From JBBKWQ01 sp037969115 (GTDB taxonomy: Bacteria > Actinomycetota > Acidimicrobiia > Acidimicrobiales > Ilumatobacteraceae), in NCBI GenBank assembly GCA_037969115.1, contig JBBKWQ010000393.1, forward strand, positions 1 through 40,025: a DNA stretch of 40,025 nt, in the 5' to 3' direction. This document shows, piece by piece, positions 33,125-40,025 of this stretch. Position 1 is the first letter of the stretch; every line of letters begins with the position of its first letter. The position numbers and the translations under genes are program-made. The notes beneath the pieces were generated by a model. The model made no database searches. It saw nothing but the letters and a program-made list of their open reading frames with translations, and was not told the DNA's origin.

Positions 33125-35049
33125 CGTCGGATTCCTTCCGCCTTGTTGCGAATAGATCGGTTGGCGATCACGGCGCCGAGCAGGATCACACCGAGGAAGA
33201 GGAAGAACCAGTCGGAGTTCCATCGAGATGCCGGAATGCCCAACTGCGACATCGACATGATGATGGCGCCGATGGCGCCGCCAAGGGCGGTGCCGTAGCC
33301 GCCGGTCAGCAGTGTGCCGCCGACCACCGCGGCGATGATGTACTGGAACTCGAGTCCGTCACCGGTGCCGGCCTGAATGGTGTTGAGACGGAACGCCAGC
33401 AGCATGCCGACCAACCAGGCAGCGCCAGAAACGAGCATGAAGAGCTGGGTCTTGGTTCGGGCCGCCGGCACACCGACCTGACGGGCAGCGTCCTTGTTGC
33501 CGCCGACGGCAAACGTCCACGACCCGAATCGCGTTCGGCCCAGCACGTACACCATCACGGCGGTGAAGCTCACGAACCACAGGATTCGCATGCTGAACTT
33601 CGCAGGGCTCACGCCGGCGAGGACCTCGTCGTTGGTGGTGAACAGCAGTTTGCAGGTGAATCCGATCAGGATGAACACCAGGCCGGCCACGACGAGCAAT
33701 GTGCCGCGCTTGTCAGCCGAGTGATCGGTCGACAAGCGTTCCTCGAAGAACAGTCCCATGATGGCCCACGCTGCCACGAGCATTGCGATCACGAGCATCA
33801 CCGAGAACGCCTCCGAACGGAACTTCACCGATTCGGATTCCGCGCGGACGAAGAACGCGAGACCGACGATCGCGACCGCTGTGATCATCGAGATGATCGT
33901 CTTGGTCATGATGCTCACCCGCTTGGCGTGCGCACCGGCGACGATCAGCATCGTGAGACCGGCCCCTGCGAACAGCCCGAAGAGCGTGGCGCGCAGACCT
34001 TGTTCGGTGAAGGGGAAGAACAGGTCGGTCGCGTCCGAAGAGTCGAACAGTCGTGCTGCGACCACCGACAACCCGAGGGCGACCACCCCGCCGGCAAGTG
34101 GACGCACGACTTCTGTCGTGAACAACACCGAGCCGCGGTCTCCGGCGGGCCGGAAGCGCCAAATTCCGAGACCGATCAGGCCGACGATCGTGCCCGCACC
34201 GATCACGATGGCACCCAGCCAGTTGCCACTCACGCTGTCTGTGGTGTGCAGTATCACCGCGCCCGCCACCGCACCGCCCACGCCGACCACGAACTGGATC
34301 ATGCCGGCCGGCTTCTTGTCGTCGCGATCACTGAAGTACATCTCGCACACTGCCAACACCAGGAGGCACAGGCCGCCGATGACAGCGATGGAGTACACCG
34401 TGTCGCGACCCTCGAACTGGTGCAGCGTACGATCCCATTCACCAGAGAAGATCGGCTGCCAGAAGTCGTAGCCGTGGCCCTCGTCGGTGCGACCCACCTG
34501 GATCTGGTCGACGATCAGCTTCGAAAATCCGAGCTTGGCACCCTTCAGCACGAAGAACGTGCCGAGCGTGACGATGAAGCTGGGCAGTGCTGTCTTCTCG
34601 ACCATCCAGCCGTTGGAGAACCCGATGCCCATGGCGATCAGGAAAGAAAGTGGGATACCGATCCAGAGACTCAGCCCGAATCCACCGAGGTCGCCGGTCT
34701 CCTTGACGATCAGGATCACGAGGATGCCCATCGTGCCGGTGGCCGCCCCGGATGACAGGTCGAACTCGCCACCGATCATCAACATCGACACGGCGACGGC
34801 CATGATGCCGAGCGTCGCTGACACGTCGAGCACACCGGCAAATCCGTTGGCGGTGCCGAACGAACCAGCAACTGCCCAGAAGAACACCCAGATCGCCAAC
34901 GCACCGATGATGGCCCCGATCTCGGGCCGGACGAACACGCGCTGGAACACCCCCCGATACGCGAGTCGCTCGTCGCCCGGTGCGGACGACGTGCCCGGTG
35001 TGGCCGGGTCGTCCGGCACGCTCGTACTGTCGATCACGGTGTCGCTCAT
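33121..35049 (-). CDS. CUT2-type ABC sugar permease with a large central insertion
   Basis: A 642-residue membrane protein, about twice the usual 320-350 residues. The first part (1-185) has RbsC-family blocks: MIGGEFDLSSGAATGTMG and MVEKTALPSFIVTLGTFF. The last part (505-642) has the second set: FGSWTFAVGGNKDAARQVGV and VVGGTLLTGGYGTALGGAIG. Between them (about 215-485) there are some 270 residues with seven or eight additional hydrophobic segments. The frame is open throughout, so this is not two genes. It forms the channel of the operon's importer. It starts after a stem-loop that separates it from the binding-protein gene. Confidence 0.9.
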   Translation of the reverse strand: MSDTVIDSTSVPDDPATPGTSSAPGDERLAYRGVFQRVFVRPEIGAIIGALAIWVFFWAVAGSFGTANGFAGVLDVSATLGIMAVAVSMLMIGGEFDLSSGAATGTMGILVILIVKETGDLGGFGLSLWIGIPLSFLIAMGIGFSNGWMVEKTALPSFIVTLGTFFVLKGAKLGFSKLIVDQIQVGRTDEGHGYDFWQPIFSGEWDRTLHQFEGRDTVYSIAVIGGLCLLVLAVCEMYFSDRDDKKPAGMIQFVVGVGGAVAGAVILHTTDSVSGNWLGAIVIGAGTIVGLIGLGIWRFRPAGDRGSVLFTTEVVRPLAGGVVALGLSVVAARLFDSSDATDLFFPFTEQGLRATLFGLFAGAGLTMLIVAGAHAKRVSIMTKTIISMITAVAIVGLAFFVRAESESVKFRSEAFSVMLVIAMLVAAWAIMGLFFEERLSTDHSADKRGTLLVVAGLVFILIGFTCKLLFTTNDEVLAGVSPAKFSMRILWFVSFTAVMVYVLGRTRFGSWTFAVGGNKDAARQVGVPAARTKTQLFMLVSGAAWLVGMLLAFRLNTIQAGTGDGLEFQYIIAAVVGGTLLTGGYGTALGGAIGAIIMSMSQLGIPASRWNSDWFFLFLGVILLGAVIANRSIRNKAEGIRR

Positions 35050-35120
35050 CGTGACGCATCCCCCAAGGTCAGTGACCGCACCCGGTAGGTCCAGTCAGAA
35101 TTGTCGTATTACTTCGATAC

Positions 35121-35158
35121 TGATGCCGGGGCCGACCCGAAGATCGGCCCCGGCATCA
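35121..35158 (-). other. Stem-loop between binding-protein and permease genes
   Basis: Arms at 35121-35135 and 35144-35158 form a perfect 15-bp, GC-rich stem with an 8-base loop. No run of U follows on the minus strand, so it is probably an RNA-stabilising or attenuating hairpin that lets the binding protein be made in excess, as known for malE-malF, and not a full terminator. Confidence 0.7.
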
Positions 35159-35175
35159 ACGCATTCACAGATCGA

Positions 35176-36264
35176 TCAGCGGGTTCCCGCTGCGACCAAC
35201 TCCTTCACCGCACCTGCATTCTCGGGCGTGACGAAGCCCGGGCCGGTGAGGATCGGCAGTCCGCCACCCAGCGTGTTCTGGTTGGTGACGTTCAAGTACA
35301 ACAGCAGGATCGGCATGTACCCCTGGAGGTACTGCTGCTGGTCCACCGTGAAGGCAACGTCGCCGGCTTCGATCGCATCGATGATCTCGGGGGTGATGTC
35401 GAATCCACCCACGGGAATCGCGAGACCGAGGTCTTGTGCGGCGCGCAGACCCGACATAGCGATGACCGGGCCGGTGCCCATGAAGCCGTCGATCGTCGGG
35501 TCGGCACTCAACGCTGCGTTGATGGCCGCCTGCTGAGCAGTCTGGTCGGCGACGAGGCCGACGAATTCGCTGACGACTTCGCCGCTGAAGGTCTCCGCGA
35601 GACCGTCGCAACGCTCTTCGAGTGCGATGTTCGACTGTTCCTGGCGACCGCAGAGGATCTTCGTGGCGCCCAACTCGTTGAACCGCTCGCCGGCGCCGTT
35701 GCCGGCGATGACTTCGGTCTGTCCGACGTGGGTAAGTGCACCGATCTCCTGGTAGTTGTTCACACCCGAGTTCAGGGTGATGACCGGGATGCCTGCGGCG
35801 ACTGCGCCCTGCAGTGGTCCGACGAGCTGGTCGGGGCTGGGTAGAGAAGCTGCGATACCGGATGAGCCTTCGGCGATGGCCTGTTCGATGAGCTGAACCT
35901 GCTTCTCCGGATCGTTGTTCGACTCGAGCCAGACCACTTCGACACCGAGGTCTGCGCCGGCCTGATCCATGCCACGCTTGACGACGGACCAGAACGGGCC
36001 GCTGTCGGAGTGCGTGACCATGTGGAACGTGAGATCGCTGCCCTGTGTGGCATCGACCGTGTCGGAGGTCTCTCCCGTGTCGCCGGTGGTGTCCTCGCTG
36101 GCGGTGGTGTCTTCGCTGGCCGTGGTATCACCGCTGGCCGTGGTGTCTTCGCTGGCCGTGGTGTCCCCACTGGCCGTGTCGGCAGTGTCGTCGCTCCCAC
36201 CGCAAGCTGCCGCGAAAAGCGACAGCGCTGCGATCGGTACGAGGACGTTGCGTAGTTTCCTCAT
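35176..36264 (-). CDS. Sugar/cyclitol-binding lipoprotein of the ABC importer
   Basis: A 362-residue periplasmic-binding-protein type 1 (RbsB/MocB-like). The signal peptide ends in the lipobox AAAC (Cys21). A repeat linker of Thr/Ala/Ser/Glu/Asp (about 28-75) leads to the binding domain, starting LTFHMVTHSDSGPFWSVVKR, then VEVVWLESNNDPEKQVQLIE, SLPSPDQLVGPLQ, GIPVITLNSG and FTVDQQQYLQGYMP. These are typical of receptors for ribose, xylose or inositol. ATG 36264 has GGGGGAG eight bases upstream. It is the second gene of the operon, 58 bases after iolE. Specificity cannot be read from the sequence. Confidence 0.93.
   Translation of the reverse strand: MRKLRNVLVPIAALSLFAAACGGSDDTADTASGDTTASEDTTASGDTTASEDTTASEDTTGDTGETSDTVDATQGSDLTFHMVTHSDSGPFWSVVKRGMDQAGADLGVEVVWLESNNDPEKQVQLIEQAIAEGSSGIAASLPSPDQLVGPLQGAVAAGIPVITLNSGVNNYQEIGALTHVGQTEVIAGNGAGERFNELGATKILCGRQEQSNIALEERCDGLAETFSGEVVSEFVGLVADQTAQQAAINAALSADPTIDGFMGTGPVIAMSGLRAAQDLGLAIPVGGFDITPEIIDAIEAGDVAFTVDQQQYLQGYMPILLLYLNVTNQNTLGGGLPILTGPGFVTPENAGAVKELVAAGTR
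36086..36175 (-). repeat. Five tandem 18-bp repeats in the binding-protein linker
   Basis: Units begin at 36086, 36104, 36122, 36140 and 36158 with the plus-strand core GTGGTGTC-TCGCTGGCC. They encode six-residue repeats of the T-T-A-S-E/G-D type between the lipid anchor and the binding domain and keep the frame. Confidence 0.88.
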
Positions 36265-36322
36265 TGGGTAACTCCCCCTGATTGGTTGTTGTGTTTGGTC
36301 CATTCCGCAGTGGGCACCGGCA

Positions 36323-37210
36323 TCAGATGACACCGGTGTCGACGTTTACGGAATGGAGGAACGCGACGCTCTCACGAACGTCGCGAACTGGGCCGTCACC
36401 GTCGGCTGGAAAGCCGTCGGTGATTGCGGCGTCTTGTTCGATGATGTACCAGCCAGAATAGCCATGCTGCTCGAGCTGGGTGACACAGTCGGCGATCGGT
36501 GAAACACCGCCACCAAGAGCCGGGAAAATCCCTGCCTGCACTGCGTCCATGAGGCTGATATCGCCCCGATTGAGCGGACCGACTTGGTCGGCGTCGACGT
36601 CTTTCAGATGAACGACCACGACGCGATCGTGGCATTCGCTGGCGAACTCGAGCGGATCGAAGCCGCCGATGAGCATGTGACCGGTCTCGAGCACGAAGCC
36701 GACATCGGACATCTCGATCATGCGGGTGATCTCATCGGCGGTCTCGACGAGCGAGTCGACGTGCGGATGCAGTGCCTGCCGCAGGCCTCTGTCTGCGCAG
36801 ATGTGATCGATTCGTTCGAGATTGTCGACGAGGAGGCGCCACGCGGCACCGTCGAGATCGGGTCGAGTCCAGTTGTCGGGATCGGCCACGGGACAGGTGA
36901 CGAAATACGTGGCGCCGACGGCAGCGAGCAGGTCGGCGCTGGCTTCGGCACGCTCCAACATGTCGTCGACACGGTTCGGGTCGGCGAGCGCGAGCGCGTT
37001 GAACCCACCGGTGAGCTGCATCTCGTAGCGGTGCAGCAGATCGCTCAGCTCGCGCGGGTCGGTCGGGAGGTAACCGACCGAGCCGAGTTCGGTGGCGCGG
37101 AGTCCGAGCGATTGCATTTCCGAGAGCACACGGTCGACGGGAAGTTGGGCGCCCCAGCCCGGTACCTCGCAGATGCCCCACGAGATGGGCGCGCTGCCGA
37201 CGCGATCCAT
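36323..37210 (-). CDS. iolE: Inosose dehydratase (IolE/MocC-like TIM-barrel)
   Basis: A 295-residue protein. The N-terminus MDRVGSAPISWGICEVPGWG and the block TELGSVGYLPTDP are diagnostic of IolE; metal ligands of the AP-endonuclease-2-like barrel are in the QALHPHVDSLVET, LETGHMLIGG and VVHLKDVD blocks and the final WYIIEQDA. It removes water from 2-keto-myo-inositol to give the trihydroxycyclohexane-dione. It is the first gene of the 14-gene operon. ATG 37210 was chosen because the family begins here; an extension to 37324 would run through the promoter and operator. The ribosome-binding site is weak. Confidence 0.93.
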   Translation of the reverse strand: MDRVGSAPISWGICEVPGWGAQLPVDRVLSEMQSLGLRATELGSVGYLPTDPRELSDLLHRYEMQLTGGFNALALADPNRVDDMLERAEASADLLAAVGATYFVTCPVADPDNWTRPDLDGAAWRLLVDNLERIDHICADRGLRQALHPHVDSLVETADEITRMIEMSDVGFVLETGHMLIGGFDPLEFASECHDRVVVVHLKDVDADQVGPLNRGDISLMDAVQAGIFPALGGGVSPIADCVTQLEQHGYSGWYIIEQDAAITDGFPADGDGPVRDVRESVAFLHSVNVDTGVI

Positions 37211-37306
37211 GAACGTCGGGCGTGCATGCGTTGTCGCACTGGCAGTCAGCGTCAATTCCCCTCGTTGCAGTGAGCGCCCCCACGTCCCCCGGAGCCGCTC
37301 AATCAG

Positions 37307-37320
37307 TTGAAGCGCTCTAA
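37307..37320. promoter_or_regulatory. LacI-type operator between iolE and the regulator
   Basis: TTGAAGCGCTCTAA is an imperfect palindrome around a central AGCGCT, matching its own complement at 10 of 14 positions, the shape of LacI/GalR-family operators. It lies directly after the -10 box of the iolE promoter, so bound repressor would block initiation. The gene of a LacI-family protein is divergent 87 bases away. Confidence 0.65.
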
Positions 37321-37349
37321 TCATTGTGATTCACTGGTGCCGCTGTCAA
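37320..37349 (-). promoter_or_regulatory. Promoter of the 14-gene cyclitol operon
   Basis: On the minus strand a perfect -35 box TTGACA (37349-37344), an 18-base spacer and AATGAT (37325-37320) precede the operator. The mRNA would have a leader of about 100 bases before the iolE ATG. Confidence 0.6.
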
Positions 37350-37406
37350 GTCCAACGTCATGTTGGTCACGACATGCAGCCACCACACGACGAGGGTTGG
37401 GGTTCG

Positions 37407-38414
37407 ATGGGCAAGCCCACGATGGACGACGTTGCGAAGCGAGCTGGAGTCTCGCGCGCCCTCGTCAGTCTGGCGATGCGAGGATCCGACAAGGTGAGTG
37501 GGTCGTCGACCGAGGCGATCATGAAGGCGGCTGACGCCCTCGGTTACCGTCCGAACCTGATCGCTCGCAACCTGGCGAGCAAGCGGACGATGACGATCGG
37601 GCTGATTCTCAACGATCTGCACAACCCGTTCTTTCCCGAGATCGCCGACGGCATCTACGCGGCGGCGCAAGACCACGGGTACCGACTGCTCATCAACAGC
37701 GGTTTCCTCGACGACCACGCCGAGCGGCAGGCCCTCGAGATGTTCATCGACTACCAGGTCGACGGTGTGATCATGGCGGGCCCGCGTGTGCGATCGTCGG
37801 TGATCAGCGATGCGGCGAAGTCGATCCCCATCGCAGTGGCCGGACGGCCGCTGCGCTCGCGTCTGGTCGACACGGTGAACAACAACGACCACTACGGGGC
37901 AACGCTGGCGATCGAGCATCTCATCAAACTCGGTCACCGGCGGATATCCCACATCGACGGTGGGCGAGGTGGTGGATCACCGCAGCGACGCGCCGGCTAC
38001 ACCGCCACGATGAACCGGCGCGGGCTGGAGCCCGACGTACTTCCGGGTCGATTCACCGAGGCGTCTGGCGCCTCCGCCGCGCATCATGCGCTGTCACGAC
38101 GACGCCGGCCGACCGCGATCTTCGCCGGCAACGACCTCAGTGCCATCGGCGCGCTCGACAGCATCGGCGGCGTCGGGCTCGACGTGCCGGGTGACGTGTC
38201 ACTCGTCGGGTACGACAACACGTGGCTGGCGGCGCTCCGCCACATCCAGCTGACCACGATCGATCAGCATCGCGAAGCGATGGGCGAGCTCGCGATGCTG
38301 ACCTTGCTCGACCGCATCGAGACGGGACGAAACGAACCGGTGCATCACGTGATGACGCCGTCGTTGGTGGTTCGTTCGACCACGTCGGCCCCGCCGCGGC
38401 GGGCAGGTGGCTGA
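37407..38414 (+). CDS. LacI-family transcriptional regulator of the cyclitol operon
   Basis: A 335-residue protein. The N-terminal helix-turn-helix is TMDDVAKRAGVSRALVSLAM, followed by the hinge (DALGYRPNLIARNLASKRT) and a type 1 periplasmic-binding-protein fold for the effector: TIGLILNDLHNPFFPEIADG, GVIMAGPRV, HLIKLGHRRISHIDG, AIFAGNDLSAIGAL and DVSLVGYDNTWLA. ATG 37407 is preceded by a G-rich sequence; ATG 37374 is possible but adds residues not seen in the family. Divergent from iolE and next to a LacI-type operator, it is expected to repress the operon until an inositol-derived signal binds. Confidence 0.93.
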   Translation: MGKPTMDDVAKRAGVSRALVSLAMRGSDKVSGSSTEAIMKAADALGYRPNLIARNLASKRTMTIGLILNDLHNPFFPEIADGIYAAAQDHGYRLLINSGFLDDHAERQALEMFIDYQVDGVIMAGPRVRSSVISDAAKSIPIAVAGRPLRSRLVDTVNNNDHYGATLAIEHLIKLGHRRISHIDGGRGGGSPQRRAGYTATMNRRGLEPDVLPGRFTEASGASAAHHALSRRRRPTAIFAGNDLSAIGALDSIGGVGLDVPGDVSLVGYDNTWLAALRHIQLTTIDQHREAMGELAMLTLLDRIETGRNEPVHHVMTPSLVVRSTTSAPPRRAGG

Positions 38415-38444
38415 TGCGTCGGCGCAGCTGCGTGCGTTCGACAG

Positions 38445-39020
38445 CTACTCGGTGAAGTTCTCGAAGTACCGGCTCGGCGTCGGCCCGAGCTGGCCCTGAT
38501 ATTTCGATCCGGTTGCTCCTTTCCCGTAGGGCTGTTCGGCGGGCGTGGTCATCTGCATGAAGCTGACCTGGCCGATCTTCATGCCCGGGTAGAGCGTGAT
38601 CGGCAGGCTGGCGACGTTGGCGAGTTCGAGCGTGATGTGTCCGTCGAATCCGGCGTCGATGAATCCGGCGGTGGAGTGGATGAGGAGGCCGAGGCGACCG
38701 AGTGACGACTTGCCTTCGACGCGACCGACGAGATCGTCAGGCACGCCGATTCGTTCCAGCGTGGAGCCGAGCACGAACTCGCCGGGGTGCAACATGAACG
38801 ATGCGCCGGTGTCGGCGGCGTCGATCTCGACGAGCTCGGTGAGTTCGGTGAGGTCGTCTTTCACGTCGATGACACCGCGGGTGTGGTTGCGGAACACGCG
38901 AAAGAGGTTCGAGATGCGCACGTCGACCGACGATGGCTGGATGAGGGACTCATCGAGCGGGTCGATCACGATGCGGCCGGCGGCGAGCTGTTCGCGAAGA
39001 GTTCGGTCCGACAGGATCAC
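38445..39020 (-). CDS. dcd: dCTP deaminase (probably dUMP-forming)
   Basis: A 191-residue protein. It has MILSDRTLREQL at the start, SLIQPSSVDVRISN, the block RVEGKSSLGRLGLLIHSTAGFIDAGFDGHITLEL with the catalytic Glu, and YPGMKIGQVSFMQM. The sequence follows the mycobacterial enzyme that deaminates dCTP and hydrolyses the dUTP to dUMP; the bifunctional role is inferred. The GTG start at 39020 lies six bases from TAGGGT (minus strand 39032-39027), so it is probably leaderless. Convergent with the LacI gene, 30 bases apart. Confidence 0.95.
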   Translation of the reverse strand: MILSDRTLREQLAAGRIVIDPLDESLIQPSSVDVRISNLFRVFRNHTRGVIDVKDDLTELTELVEIDAADTGASFMLHPGEFVLGSTLERIGVPDDLVGRVEGKSSLGRLGLLIHSTAGFIDAGFDGHITLELANVASLPITLYPGMKIGQVSFMQMTTPAEQPYGKGATGSKYQGQLGPTPSRYFENFTE

Positions 39021-39026
39021 GGCACG

Positions 39027-39032
39027 ACCCTA
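39027..39032 (-). promoter_or_regulatory. -10 box TAGGGT of dcd
   Basis: TAGGGT on the minus strand ends six bases before the GTG start of dcd, without a ribosome-binding site, matching the other leaderless starts of the window. Confidence 0.45.
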
Positions 39033-39094
39033 GTGACCCGACGGTGCACGCGTGCCAACGCGAACGGGTCGAGACGACGGAGCCGCGGTGTCTC

Positions 39095-39100
39095 TACGAT
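39095..39100 (+). promoter_or_regulatory. -10 box TACGAT of the PaiB-like gene
   Basis: TACGAT ends seven bases before ATG 39108. A GGGGAG in the gap could also serve as ribosome-binding site if transcription begins earlier. Confidence 0.4.
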
Positions 39101-39107
39101 CGGGGAG

Positions 39108-39731
39108 ATGTACCTCCCACCATCGTTCGTCGAGGACGATCTCGCCGCACTTGCCGAGATGATCGAGTCGGTCGGCTTCGGTCATCTCATCGTCACAGGT
39201 CCGGACGGTCTGTCGTCGACGCCGCTGCCGGTGCTGGTGTCGCTGGGCGACACGATGACGCTGCGCGGACACCTCGCCCGACCCAATGCGATTTGGCGGT
39301 CGGCGCCGTGTGAAGCATTGCTCATCGTGCCGCTGAGCGACGCGTACATCTCGCCATCGTGGTATCCCTCGAAGGCGGAGCACGGCAAGGTGGTCCCGAC
39401 ATGGAACTACGAGGTCGTGCACGCCCATGGGCGACTGGTCGCACACGACGACCCTGCCTGGGTCGACCAACTCGTGCGGGACCTGACCGCGCATCACGAA
39501 TCGTCTCGCAGCACTCCATGGTCGGTCGATGATGCCCCGGCCGACTACACCGACAAGCTGCTGAACGCGATCGTCGGGGTCGAGCTCGAGATCACCCGGC
39601 TGGTCGGCAAACGCAAGCTGAGCCAGAACAAGACTGCGGAGGACCGTGCCGGCGTCCTGGCAGGTCTACATGCCGAGGAGACCCGCAAGGCCAGGGAAAT
39701 CGCCACGGCGATGGAGCGGCGAGCGCCTTGA
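39108..39731 (+). CDS. PaiB-like FMN-binding protein
   Basis: A 207-residue protein of the PaiB family (split-barrel flavin-binding fold). It begins MYLPPSFVEDDLAALAEMI and has LRGHLARPNAIWR, SDAYISPSWYPSK, the strongly conserved VVPTWNYEVVHAHGRL, STPWSVDDAPADY, IVGVELEITRLVGKRKLSQN and the final AEDRAGVLAGL. In Bacillus PaiB acts with PaiA in sporulation and protease control, but most members have no proven role and may bind FMN or F420-like cofactors. Divergent from dcd with 87 bases between. The tRNA-Gly promoter -35 overlaps its stop. Confidence 0.92.
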   Translation: MYLPPSFVEDDLAALAEMIESVGFGHLIVTGPDGLSSTPLPVLVSLGDTMTLRGHLARPNAIWRSAPCEALLIVPLSDAYISPSWYPSKAEHGKVVPTWNYEVVHAHGRLVAHDDPAWVDQLVRDLTAHHESSRSTPWSVDDAPADYTDKLLNAIVGVELEITRLVGKRKLSQNKTAEDRAGVLAGLHAEETRKAREIATAMERRAP

Positions 39732-39758
39732 CCGACGTTCGCGCCGAACCGCTAACCT
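39728..39758 (+). promoter_or_regulatory. Candidate promoter of tRNA-Gly
   Basis: TTGACC (39728-39733) and TAACCT (39753-39758) are 19 bases apart, slightly long, and lie 26 bases before the tRNA. Confidence 0.4.
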
Positions 39759-39784
39759 GATCCGAGCCCAGCTCACGGGTCACT

Positions 39785-39855
39785 GCGGGTGTAGTTCAAT
39801 GGCAGAACATCAGCTTCCCAAGCTGAATACGGGAGTTCGATTCTCCTCACCCGCT
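39785..39855 (+). tRNA. tRNA-Gly (anticodon CCC)
   Basis: A 71-base cloverleaf: acceptor stem GCGGGTG paired with CACCCGC and discriminator T; D-arm GTTCAATGGCAGAAC; anticodon stem TCAGC/GCTGA around the loop TTCCCAA, giving anticodon CCC for GGG codons; T-arm with GTTCGATTC. The sequence is close to E. coli glyU. The terminal CCA is not encoded (CTA follows). Confidence 0.97.
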
Positions 39856-40025
39856 CTAGCGAAAGACCAGGTCAGAGGCTATTTCAGCCCTGTGGTCATC
39901 CGGTGCCGTGCCTTGCCCGTGCCTAGACCGCTTGTGAAATCGGGGCGATATCGCCGATCCGGCTTGCACTGGCCGCGTGAATACCCTGGTAGTGAGGTTG
40001 CCACCGCCGGAATGGATCCGCGTTA
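39856..40025. other. Stretch after tRNA-Gly without a recognisable gene
   Basis: No convincing reading frame, promoter or integrase is visible up to the window edge. Directly after the tRNA a bulged stem GACCA...TGGTC with an inner GGCT/AGCC could end or process the transcript, without a U-tract. Confidence 0.4.

Noticed and set aside
35050..35175. Separate promoter for the permease and downstream genes
   Set aside because: No credible -35/-10 pair was found; the gap is better explained by the stem-loop.
39785..40025. tRNA-Gly as attachment site of an integrated element
   Set aside because: tRNA 3' ends are common targets, but no integrase, repeat of the tRNA end or change in composition is visible before the window edge.

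Overview
The window is high-GC DNA from an actinobacterium. A HspR-type HAIR operator at dnaK, a very actinobacterial dCTP deaminase and EtfD-like protein, and many starts placed 6-8 bases after a TANNNT box (leaderless genes) all fit. The protein style suggests Acidimicrobiia, perhaps Ilumatobacter; this is a guess from reading, not a search.

Left part (1-20239), mostly chromosomal housekeeping and cell-envelope genes: the 5' part of dnaK with its heat-shock control region; a four-gene operon read leftwards (lipoprotein, membrane-fusion protein with a peptidoglycan-binding domain, ABC ATPase, MacB/FtsX-type permease) joined by three GTGA overlaps; a MarR regulator; cytidine deaminase divergent from a Gfo/Idh/MocA oxidoreductase; a small lipoprotein; a large secreted subtilase; an M14 carboxypeptidase divergent from phosphoglycerate mutase. 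Next comes an 885-bp gene-free stretch (15162-16046) crowded with about ten copies of the core GATTCGTCTCAC in both orientations, then a small zinc-finger protein, a cyclic-nucleotide-binding-domain protein, an unknown protein and a membrane Fe-S oxidoreductase of the EtfD type.

Middle-right part (20236-38414) is the most interesting: a 17-kb, 14-gene operon read leftwards from a LacI-family regulator. In order of transcription: inosose dehydratase (iolE), sugar-binding lipoprotein, an over-long permease, ABC ATPase, iolC kinase, a Gfo/Idh dehydrogenase, iolD, a fatty-acid-desaturase/Rieske fusion resembling rhizopine-catabolism MocD and MocE joined in one chain, iolG, an RmlD-like reductase, iolB, a LacD-type class I aldolase, xylose isomerase and xylulokinase. 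The genes can take up a cyclitol, oxidise, dehydrate and ring-open it, isomerise and phosphorylate the product and split it by aldol cleavage. The desaturase/Rieske fusion suggests that the natural substrate carries an O-methyl group (methyl-inositol or rhizopine-like) that is removed oxidatively; xylA/xylB suggest xylose or an isomerisable side product is used as well. A promoter with a perfect TTGACA box and a LacI-type palindrome directly after its -10 box sits between the regulator and iolE.

Right end (38445-40025): dCTP deaminase, a PaiB-like FMN-binding protein and a tRNA-Gly(CCC), followed by 170 bases without a recognisable gene.
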